NCBI GenBank assembly: GCA_029225065.1
Contig: JAQXVT010000087.1
Location: forward strand, 1-64,000
DNA length: 64,000 bases
DNA from: Lachnospiraceae bacterium
Lineage (GTDB): Bacteria > Bacillota > Clostridia > Lachnospirales > Lachnospiraceae
Direction of reading: 5' to 3'
In this document: positions 1 to 6,710 of the stretch, piece after piece
How positions within the stretch are numbered: position 1 is the stretch's first letter
How the letters are laid out: each line of letters begins with the position of its first letter
Translations under genes and position numbers: made by a program
Notes under the pieces: model-generated
What the model was told of the DNA's origin: nothing
What the model saw: only the letters and a program-made list of their open reading frames with translations
The model's database searches: none

Positions 1-29
1 ATCGTAAAAATTCTCTTATATTTTTTCAT
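1..29 (-). CDS. Start of a truncated gene, probably ABC transporter permease
   Basis: Only the first nine codons are inside the window (MKKYKRIFT and onward). An AAAGGATG ribosome site sits just before the ATG at 29. The gene follows the substrate-binding protein gene by about 75 bases on the same strand. In NitT/TauT-type ABC operons that place is usually taken by the membrane permease or ATPase, so a permease is a guess from position only. The short Lys-rich start would suit a membrane protein but proves nothing. Confidence 0.45.
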
Positions 30-102
30 GTAAATCATCCTTTCTGCTCTCTTAATTGTCCCTATCATACACCAGTTAGAAATTACTGACAACCGGTTTT
101 TC

Positions 103-1161
103 TCACTTTGCCGCCTGCTCTGCAAACTTTGTATTCACCAGCTTTTCATACGGCATGCGCTCCTCCAGTTCCCCTGCCTCCTGCAAGATATCCTGCAGCA
201 GCTCAAAGCTGTCCTGTTCAAAAATCAGATCCTTTTTCCATGTATCCTGCTCATAATACCGCGTCACGATTGCCGTGATCGTCTCAGGATCCGTTTCCTT
301 AAACTGCGGCCGGATCACCTCTGCAATCTCCTCCGGCGTGTGCGTGTTCACATAATCCATGCCCTTCTGCAGTGCGTTTGTAAACGCCTGGATTACCTCC
401 GGATGTGCCTCAAGATAACCCGTTTTTGCGCAGTATGCCGTGTACGGCACATACCCAGAATCCGTTCCAAGCGATGCCACGACGTATCCTGCGCCTTCCT
501 GCTCCAGAATCGTCGCACTCGGTTCAAATTCAACCGTATACGTTCCCTTTCCACTTGAAAAAGCTGCTGCCGTCGAACCAAAATCGATACTCTGATCAAT
601 TTTTACCTCAGAAGGATCGATGCCGTTCCGGCGAAGAATATATTCAAAAACCATTTCCGGCATGCCACCTTTTCGACCGCCAAGCACTTCCTCCCCCACC
701 AGATCCTTCCATGCAAACTCCGGCATCTCTTCTCTTGCCACAAGGAAATTCCCTGCTCGCTGCGTCAGCTGCGCAAAATTGACCGGTGCGTCGGCTGCAC
801 CGCCGCTGTACGTATAAATCGACGCTTCCGATCCCATAAATCCTATATCCGCCTCTCCGGAAAGCAGCGCCGTCATAACCTTATCTGCACCAAAGCCCGT
901 AACAAGTGTCAGGTCAATGCCCTCCTCCTCGAAATAGCCGTTCTCAATCGCTACATACTGCGGTGCATAAAAGATGGAATGTGCCACTTCGTTTAAAGTA
1001 ACCTCCGTGAGCACTTTTAGCTCTTCTGCATCTTTTGCAGCTTCCTTTGCGCTCTCTTTTGCTGCATGCTCCGTTGTTTCTTCTGCAAATGCAGCAGTCT
1101 GCAGCGCCATCACGCCAAGCAGGGTGATCGCTGCCAGAGCAATCCTTTTTTTGTTCTTCAT
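103..1161 (-). CDS. NitT/TauT (NMT1/THI5-like) ABC transporter substrate-binding protein
   Basis: This 352-residue protein belongs to the NMT1/SsuA/ThiY group of periplasmic-type binding proteins. It has an N-terminal signal peptide (about residues 1-28, ending near TAAFA) and then a two-lobe binding fold. The segment with FYAPQYVAIENGYFEEEGI and the LLSGEADIGFMGSEAS stretch are typical of the family. The ligand cannot be read from sequence; relatives bind sulfonates, nitrate, pyrimidine precursors of thiamine, or riboflavin-like compounds. The ATG at 1161 follows AAGGAGATCTGT and starts directly with the signal peptide; an upstream in-frame ATG at 1203 adds 14 unlikely residues. No lipobox cysteine is present, so surface anchoring is unclear. 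The next gene downstream is cut by the window edge. Confidence 0.88.
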   Translation of the reverse strand: MKNKKRIALAAITLLGVMALQTAAFAEETTEHAAKESAKEAAKDAEELKVLTEVTLNEVAHSIFYAPQYVAIENGYFEEEGIDLTLVTGFGADKVMTALLSGEADIGFMGSEASIYTYSGGAADAPVNFAQLTQRAGNFLVAREEMPEFAWKDLVGEEVLGGRKGGMPEMVFEYILRRNGIDPSEVKIDQSIDFGSTAAAFSSGKGTYTVEFEPSATILEQEGAGYVVASLGTDSGYVPYTAYCAKTGYLEAHPEVIQAFTNALQKGMDYVNTHTPEEIAEVIRPQFKETDPETITAIVTRYYEQDTWKKDLIFEQDSFELLQDILQEAGELEERMPYEKLVNTKFAEQAAK

Positions 1162-1256
1162 ACAGATCTCCTTTTTAAAGGCTTCTGGTTTCAGAATATG
1201 CATAAAATTTAAGATGGTTCTTTTCTGTTTTTTTTAAAGCTTCTCTGTGAAAAATA

Positions 1257-1265
1257 TGGTATGAT
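1257..1265 (+). promoter_or_regulatory. Extended -10 promoter of the TSUP permease gene
   Basis: TGG followed by TATGAT forms an extended -10 element 41 bases before the permease ATG. No good -35 box is seen at the usual distance. Confidence 0.4.
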
Positions 1266-1305
1266 AAGAAACAGAAAAATACAGACATGAAAAGGAGAGC
1301 TACAT

Positions 1306-2022
1306 ATGTACCTATGGTTTCTTGCTGCCGTACTTGCTTATTTTATAAAAGGATTGTGCGGTTTTGCAAATACATTAGTCTTTACTTCTGTGTTAAGCTT
1401 CCGTGTGGAAAATGCAAATATTTCCCCTATTGACTTGCTGATCGGATATCCATCCAATGTCATTCTCGCCTGGAAATATCACAAAAAATTAGATCCGAAT
1501 ATCTACCTTCCGCTTGTTGGACTTGTTCTTGCCGGGAGTATCCCAGGTGTTTTTTTGCTGAAGCATGTAAATGCCACCTCGATCAAGGTAGTATTCGGCA
1601 TTGTTGTAATTGTCCTTGGCATGCAGATGCTGCTGAAGGAATACAGCAGTAAAACGATGCAATTGCCAAAATTCATTCTGGCACTGATCGGGATTTTATC
1701 GGGTGTACTCTGCGGATTATTTGGAGTCGGCGCCTTACTGGCAACGTATGTCGGCTGCGTAACCAATGATACCGATACGTTCAAGGCAAACCTCAGTGCA
1801 GTATTTATTGTGGATAATACAGTTCGCCTTATTTTATACAGCTGCCTTCATATACTGACTATGAATACAGTAAAAATGAGTCTGCTGCTTTTTCCGTTTG
1901 CCTTACTTGGATTGTGGGCAGGAATGAAATGCAGCAATCTGCTGAACGAAAAACATATCCGCATCCTCACCAGCATACTGCTTGTAATTTCCGGCGTATC
2001 ATTGATTCTGAAAAACATATAA
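1306..2022 (+). CDS. TSUP family (TauE/SafE) membrane permease
   Basis: This 238-residue protein is almost entirely hydrophobic, with about seven or eight membrane segments arranged as two similar halves. Each half has the glycine-rich signature of the TSUP family (FIKGLCGFANT near residue 13 and GVLCGLFGVGALLATYVG near residue 130). Known relatives export or import sulfite, sulfoacetate or other small organic anions; the substrate here is unknown. The start has a good AAGGAGAG site. It is transcribed away from the binding-protein gene and toward the RpiR gene, with only 20 bases between the two stop codons. A role linked to the neighbouring sulfonate-type binding protein is possible but is inference. 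Confidence 0.85.
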   Translation: MYLWFLAAVLAYFIKGLCGFANTLVFTSVLSFRVENANISPIDLLIGYPSNVILAWKYHKKLDPNIYLPLVGLVLAGSIPGVFLLKHVNATSIKVVFGIVVIVLGMQMLLKEYSSKTMQLPKFILALIGILSGVLCGLFGVGALLATYVGCVTNDTDTFKANLSAVFIVDNTVRLILYSCLHILTMNTVKMSLLLFPFALLGLWAGMKCSNLLNEKHIRILTSILLVISGVSLILKNI

Positions 2023-2042
2023 GAGCGCGTTATGACAGTCCA

Positions 2043-2885
2043 TCACAGCCTCTGATCCTCGGTGATCTGGTCTCTCCGATCGATCCGTTCCTTAAACTCA
2101 CATTTTCTGCTGATCAGTGTCAGTAAATATTCAGTGATTACATTCAATGCGGTGGTCGAATTGCAGAAATTCATGCTGTCAGTCGGTACCATCAGGATGC
2201 AGTCTGCATAAGAGGAAAGGATACTGGTAACATCATTGATGACAAGAAAAATCTTTGCGCCGCTTTTCTTTGCAACCTTCATATAGTCCAGGTCAATTTT
2301 GTAAAATCTGGAAAAAACGAACATCAGTACCACATCACCTGATTTCAGATCCTGAATTCTGGAGATGGAGGTACACTCCGAATCGGCAATTGTATTCACC
2401 TCCGGAAGCATGAAAGAAAGGAGCCTGCCAAATCCGATGGCGGTTCCTTTGCAGCCGCGCAGTCCGATCACATAGCGCTTTTTGCCTTTTACAATCGCAT
2501 CTGCAATCTTCTCAAAATCCTCCATATTGTTGTGTGAAAAGATATTCGAAATATTATCCTGGATCTTGTGGATGAATTGTTCCGTGACATCTCCGCCCTC
2601 TATTTTTTCGTAATTGATCCGCATTCGTTCGGTCAGTGGAATCCTATTGGAGCTTTTTTCCACCAGCATATCATAGACTCTGTTTTTCAGATCTGCGTAT
2701 CCCTCGAATCCGATAGATTTTGAAAAACGGATGATGGACGCATCACTTACACCAATCTCATTCGCGATATCCATCGCCGATAAATTTCCGATCCGTTCCT
2801 GATTTTTAATAAAATAATCGCCAATGATTCTCTGCTTTTTGGTCAGTTCCGCATTTTTAATGCGCTCTGTCAGAAGATTTGCCAT
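2043..2885 (-). CDS. MurR/RpiR family transcriptional regulator
   Basis: This 280-residue regulator has an N-terminal RpiR-type helix-turn-helix (about residues 1-75, with the SAMDIANEIGVSDASIIRFS recognition segment) and a C-terminal SIS domain (about 110-240), which in this family binds a phosphorylated sugar or related ligand. The ATG at 2885 follows an AGGAGG site; longer in-frame starts lack one and run into a terminator hairpin. It lies downstream of the symporter-aldolase-dehydrogenase genes on the same strand, separated by the hairpin at 2971-3005. It is the obvious candidate to control them, perhaps through the repeated ATKTGTAGT-type motif at 6418-6541. That link is inference. Confidence 0.9.
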   Translation of the reverse strand: MANLLTERIKNAELTKKQRIIGDYFIKNQERIGNLSAMDIANEIGVSDASIIRFSKSIGFEGYADLKNRVYDMLVEKSSNRIPLTERMRINYEKIEGGDVTEQFIHKIQDNISNIFSHNNMEDFEKIADAIVKGKKRYVIGLRGCKGTAIGFGRLLSFMLPEVNTIADSECTSISRIQDLKSGDVVLMFVFSRFYKIDLDYMKVAKKSGAKIFLVINDVTSILSSYADCILMVPTDSMNFCNSTTALNVITEYLLTLISRKCEFKERIDRRDQITEDQRL

Positions 2886-2970
2886 ATTTTCCTCCTGCTC
2901 CCGTCTGTTTTCTCCGATTACAGATCCCATTTTGCCTATTATAACGCTTCTCTTTTGTCGTTTCAACAAG

Positions 2971-3005
2971 AGACAGGCGGAATCCGAAGAAGATTCCGCC
3001 TGTCT
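2971..3005 (-). terminator. Terminator hairpin after the GltS-type symporter gene
   Basis: A perfect 13-bp stem (agacaggcggaat at 2971-2983 and its complement at 2993-3005) with a 9-base loop is followed on the minus strand by TCTTGTT. It ends the symporter operon or reduces read-through into the RpiR gene. Confidence 0.75.
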
Positions 3006-3061
3006 TTGGCAGTAAATGAATAAACAAAGAACTCTTGTCAAAGCGTTTTCCCGTTACTCCC

Positions 3062-4423
3062 TTATGTGCTCTGTCTGCTGATAAAGAGGAAGCCAAACAG
3101 AATGCAGGCAAGTGACACTCCGCCTCCGATAAGAAGTCCCATCACAACAGAACCGGAAACGATGATTGGAAGCACTGCTGACAGGGTTGACGTAACCGGC
3201 GTGAATACTCCGAGCGCAACGCCAAAACCTTCCCATGCATAGGATTTCGAATCCGGATCAACGCATCTTGCAAGTGCAAGACCGGAGGGTGTCGATCCGT
3301 GTCCCTGTCCAAACGCCATAAGTGCAAGCTCAAACCACTCTTTTCCGTGAAGCCATTTCGGAAGAAGCCAGAAACAGATCACAGACATCAGAATGATGAT
3401 GCATACCAGGTGGATCAGGATCGGTCCGATGTAATTTGCAAACAGTTTCAGATCGAGGGTTGCTGTAGCTGAAGCGACACAGATTTCAAGCGCAACACCT
3501 CCAATATTTTTGATAGTAGGAACATCTGCATATTTTTCCATTTTGCACTTACGCATTACAGCCCATACAATGATCGCACCTACGATGCCGTAAAGCAGTG
3601 ACGGGATTTTTGCCATTACATTTGCAAACGGTGCAAACGGAACTTTTGCCAGGCTCTGGAAGATGAACTGACCAAGCCACATACAGAACAGTACGATTCC
3701 AAGCTGTACAGCCAGACCGTTCGCCACGTCAGAGGACATCGTTGCATGTCCGATGACCGGCCTCTCATCATCTGTAAGAAGAAGACTTCCGCCCTTCTCT
3801 TTCTCTTTGTCAGCATCTTTTTTGTAGGTGCTCCATCCTTTTCGCTCTCCGATGTTTACCCAGACCATACCGGCCAGCATCGCAACGATCAGTCCCAGGG
3901 TTGCCATAATAATACCCAGCGAGAGCATACCGTTATAACCCATTTCTTCCAGAACGGTACCTGCAGTAGTCGCTGCACCATGTCCGCCCCAGTAAGTAAA
4001 GACTGACATAAAGCCCCAGAAATTCGGAAGATCATTTTTCCATACTGTGTTGATAACCATAGAAACGAGAATTCCCACAAAAAGCTGTCCGAAATAAGTC
4101 AGTACAATAATATCAATTGCAGAGGAATATTTCTTTAATTTTGCTTTATTGATCACTGCACCAAACAGCGTTGTCGTGAGTACGACATTGATCATTGGAG
4201 TTGCCATGCCCGACCAGGAATCTGGAATCGAGATCACGCCAAGAACCTGAGGGCCAAGGATCAGTGCAATCACACCGCCGATCAGGCCGGCCGGAAGGAA
4301 TAACTTTTTCAGCGGCTTACAAACCCGCAGCAGTACCACACCGATCAGAAGAAAAATCAGAAGAAGCCCCAGATCCTGTACAGTTTGATTCATAATTTTC
4401 GATAAAGCGATCGTGTTGTCCAT
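3062..4423 (-). CDS. gltS: GltS-type sodium:glutamate (dicarboxylate) symporter
   Basis: This 453-residue membrane protein has about ten to twelve hydrophobic segments and the GltS family marks: the LLLIFLLIGVVLLRVCKPL start, a LPAGLIGG segment near residue 44 and the glycine-rich TYWGGHGAATTAG pore-loop motif near residue 145. A second related loop, FGQGHGSTPSGLALARC, is in the C-terminal half. GltS proteins import glutamate or similar dicarboxylates with sodium. It starts 14 bases after the aldolase stop, so it is the third gene of the dehydrogenase-aldolase-symporter operon. In this company its substrate may be a hydroxylated or oxo dicarboxylate instead of glutamate. It is somewhat longer than the enterobacterial protein because of a hydrophilic central loop. 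Confidence 0.88.
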   Translation of the reverse strand: MDNTIALSKIMNQTVQDLGLLLIFLLIGVVLLRVCKPLKKLFLPAGLIGGVIALILGPQVLGVISIPDSWSGMATPMINVVLTTTLFGAVINKAKLKKYSSAIDIIVLTYFGQLFVGILVSMVINTVWKNDLPNFWGFMSVFTYWGGHGAATTAGTVLEEMGYNGMLSLGIIMATLGLIVAMLAGMVWVNIGERKGWSTYKKDADKEKEKGGSLLLTDDERPVIGHATMSSDVANGLAVQLGIVLFCMWLGQFIFQSLAKVPFAPFANVMAKIPSLLYGIVGAIIVWAVMRKCKMEKYADVPTIKNIGGVALEICVASATATLDLKLFANYIGPILIHLVCIIILMSVICFWLLPKWLHGKEWFELALMAFGQGHGSTPSGLALARCVDPDSKSYAWEGFGVALGVFTPVTSTLSAVLPIIVSGSVVMGLLIGGGVSLACILFGFLFISRQST

Positions 4424-4437
4424 CTTCTTTCCCTCCC

Positions 4438-5427
4438 TTAAATACGTGCTGCCACTTCTTCCATCAGCTCGCGGCTCGGATTTTTCCGGTCAATGAGCGA
4501 CGTTTCAAGAATCAATTTATAAAGACTTACCTCTTTCTCGGCCGCCACTTCTTTGAATGTATTCGTAAAGCTGGAATGTGCCCCGGACAATCCAAGCACC
4601 AGATCCAGTGGCTTTACGGCAACATGATAATTGTATTTTTCCATAGCCGGAATCAGTGTTGTGTCCTCAAACTCCAGCAGTGCATTCAGATCTACATCCT
4701 GAAGAAGCCCTCTTCTCTGAAATGCTGCAGCGGCAAGCTCTGTTGCACAGTTTCCGGCAGATCTTGCCATTCCCAGCATACCGCAGTCAAATACCTGAGC
4801 TCCGCTCTCGTAAGCTGCCAGTGCATTCGCTACGGAAAGCCCCAGATTATTATGTCCGTGGAATGCAACCGGAATTTTTACTTTGGCTACCATTTTTTCT
4901 GTGTATTCTTTTACCTGATCCGGTGTCATGGTTCCGGCAGAATCCATAATCGTGATCTCATCCAGACCGGCTTCCGCAACCATTGCAGCCTCTTCCGCCG
5001 CTTCATCCGCGGTCAACACGTACGCTTTCATCATAGAATACCGACATACCAGTCCCGCTGCCTTTACACGTTTAATCGCATCAATGGCCAGAGCGCCGTC
5101 CCCTGCATTCGCACCAATCCGCAAAAAATTCAAACCATATTTTGCGGCAAGTGCAATATTTTCTTCGGTTCCGTTTTTCCATCCGCAAAACATTCCAATT
5201 TCGGCCTGATCTACATAAGGCTGAACTGCTTCCAGATACTCAATATCGGTAGCCGGTGCCGCATCGCCCTGTGACTTCCATGCTCCGATTCCGACGCAGT
5301 TTCCCATCTCAATTGTTTTGATATTTGCTCTGATCAGACCTTTGATCATCATAACAGTATATTCAATATTGTAGCCTTTGCCAACTACATTTCCTCCGTC
5401 ACGCAGTGTACAGTCCAATAATTTCAT
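4438..5427 (-). CDS. DRE-TIM aldolase, 4-hydroxy-2-oxovalerate aldolase-like (HMGL family)
   Basis: This 329-residue protein has the CTLRDGG metal-binding motif at its start and the HGHNNLG motif in the middle, both marks of the HMGL-like DRE-TIM barrel. Length and pattern resemble MhpE/DmpG, which split 4-hydroxy-2-oxo acids into pyruvate and an aldehyde. The acylating aldehyde dehydrogenase that normally partners MhpE/DmpG is not next to it. The ATG at 5427 follows GGGAGGAAGACAA, better than the in-frame ATG seven codons earlier. The gene sits between a D-2-hydroxyacid dehydrogenase and a GltS-type symporter. A role in breaking down an imported hydroxy-oxo acid is likely, but the exact substrate is unknown; a synthase role such as a homocitrate-type reaction cannot be ruled out. 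Confidence 0.85.
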   Translation of the reverse strand: MKLLDCTLRDGGNVVGKGYNIEYTVMMIKGLIRANIKTIEMGNCVGIGAWKSQGDAAPATDIEYLEAVQPYVDQAEIGMFCGWKNGTEENIALAAKYGLNFLRIGANAGDGALAIDAIKRVKAAGLVCRYSMMKAYVLTADEAAEEAAMVAEAGLDEITIMDSAGTMTPDQVKEYTEKMVAKVKIPVAFHGHNNLGLSVANALAAYESGAQVFDCGMLGMARSAGNCATELAAAAFQRRGLLQDVDLNALLEFEDTTLIPAMEKYNYHVAVKPLDLVLGLSGAHSSFTNTFKEVAAEKEVSLYKLILETSLIDRKNPSRELMEEVAARI

Positions 5428-5465
5428 TTGTCTTCCTCCCATATCCATATCACGTTCTCTGTCTT

Positions 5466-6398
5466 TTATACCAGTCTGCGAACCTTTTCCGGGTCCCCCT
5501 GCAGAAATTCGATCACCCCGTCTACGACCTGTGTTCCCATGCGAACGAGTGCTTCCTCTGCGCAGGCTCCAATATGCGGTGTACCTATAAAATTATCCAG
5601 CTCATATAAATTACAGTTTTTGCCGGTTGGCGGCTCTTGCACAAATGCATCGCAGGCTGCTGCGCGAAGTTTCTTTTCTTTCAGTGCCGTATAGAGATCA
5701 TCCTCATTTACAATTCCTCCGCGTGCCGCATTGATCAGAATTGCGCCAGGACGAAAGTGGTTAAAAGTCTCTTTTGCAATCAGATTCGTGGTCTCCGGCG
5801 TCAGCGGAACACTGACATTGATTACATCCGCATTCTCGATCAGTCCCTGAACCGTATCATATTTTTCATATCCCAGTTTCTCCATCGCTTCCCGCGAAAC
5901 GAAAGGATCATAGCCAATCACCTTCATACCAAATCCATTCTCACAGATTTTTCCTACAATCCTTGCAATATTTCCCGTTCCAATCAGTCCAAGCGTCTTG
6001 CCTGAAAGCTCCATACCAGTCATTTCCGCCGGTGCAACTTTTTTAATTTCTCCCGCTTTCGATTTTTCATGGGCAGTCAGAATATTGCGTGAAATATTTA
6101 ACATCAGACCAACGATAAGCTCTGCAACTGAATTTGCATTTGCAAGCGGTGTATTAAACACTGCAATTCCACGTTCCTTTGCCGCATTCAGATCGATCGT
6201 ATTCACGCCTACTCCATGCTTCCCGATTACTTTAAGGTTCGGGCACTGATCCATGACCTTTGCATTTACCTCAAACGTCCGCAAAATAATTGCATCGATC
6301 GCTTCCGGATTTTCAAAGGTATTTACCACTGTCGCATACTTTTTCAGCTTCTCTACTGCACTTGGGTGAATATATTCGCCTAGAAATACTGTAGCCAT
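5466..6398 (-). CDS. D-isomer specific 2-hydroxyacid dehydrogenase
   Basis: This 310-residue enzyme has the family layout: a split catalytic domain and a central NAD-binding domain with LGLIGTGNIARIVGK. The catalytic Arg lies in NAARGGIVNEDD and the catalytic His in GTPHIGACAEEA. It resembles 3-phosphoglycerate dehydrogenase-type proteins without the C-terminal regulatory domain. It should interconvert a 2-oxo acid and a D-2-hydroxy acid with NAD(H). The ATG at 6398 is preceded by AAGGAGG; an ATG seven codons upstream overlaps that site and is less likely. It is the first gene of the operon with the aldolase and symporter, so it may supply the 2-oxo acid that the aldolase cleaves. Confidence 0.88.
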   Translation of the reverse strand: MATVFLGEYIHPSAVEKLKKYATVVNTFENPEAIDAIILRTFEVNAKVMDQCPNLKVIGKHGVGVNTIDLNAAKERGIAVFNTPLANANSVAELIVGLMLNISRNILTAHEKSKAGEIKKVAPAEMTGMELSGKTLGLIGTGNIARIVGKICENGFGMKVIGYDPFVSREAMEKLGYEKYDTVQGLIENADVINVSVPLTPETTNLIAKETFNHFRPGAILINAARGGIVNEDDLYTALKEKKLRAAACDAFVQEPPTGKNCNLYELDNFIGTPHIGACAEEALVRMGTQVVDGVIEFLQGDPEKVRRLV

Positions 6399-6417
6399 TG
6401 CTAACTTCCTCCTTATC

Positions 6418-6541
6418 ATTTGTAGTTCTCGCTTCTTGTTGCATGTAGTATATACGATATTTTTTCTTTTTTAAATCTGTTTTTACTACAAATCTACCTT
6501 CGAAAAATTGTGCATATTTCATTTTGTTGTGTAAATGTAGT
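6418..6541. promoter_or_regulatory. Four-copy ATKTGTAGT-like motif, candidate operator
   Basis: Related nonamers occur at 6418-6426 (ATTTGTAGT), 6441-6449 (GCATGTAGT), 6485-6493 (ACTACAAAT, the exact inverse of the first) and 6533-6541 (AAATGTAGT). The copy at 6441-6449 overlaps the -10 box. This is the pattern of a multi-site operator, most simply for the RpiR protein at 2043-2885. Confidence 0.5.
6447..6475 (-). promoter_or_regulatory. Sigma-A promoter of the dehydrogenase-aldolase-symporter operon
   Basis: On the minus strand TTTAAA (6475-6470) and TATACT (6452-6447) are 17 bases apart, about 50 bases before the dehydrogenase ATG. A candidate operator copy overlaps the -10 box. Confidence 0.5.
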
Positions 6542-6660
6542 GTTCGTTATATTAATAACGGGTATTTTTATGAAAAATAGAAAAAAACAGGACAAAATTG
6601 AACTGCTTTTTTTGATTAAGCGATGCAAAAAATCATGACTGCGACATTTTGTTACACCAC

Positions 6661-6691
6661 AAAAAAACAGGAATGCCCGCAGGCATTCCTG
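6661..6691 (-). terminator. Rho-independent terminator of the diguanylate cyclase gene
   Basis: A perfect 10-bp stem (caggaatgcc at 6668-6677 with ggcattcctg at 6682-6691) and a 4-base loop are followed on the minus strand by seven T residues. Confidence 0.9.
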
Positions 6692-6710
6692 TACATCCCA
6701 TTTAAGAAAC

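Larger units (their letters stand above)
6399..6710. other. 312-base intergenic region
   Basis: It holds the promoter of the dehydrogenase-aldolase-symporter operon, four copies of an ATKTGTAGT-like motif (6418-6541) and, at the far end, the terminator of the diguanylate cyclase gene. Between 6545 and 6655 it is AT-rich and no gene was seen. Confidence 0.7.
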
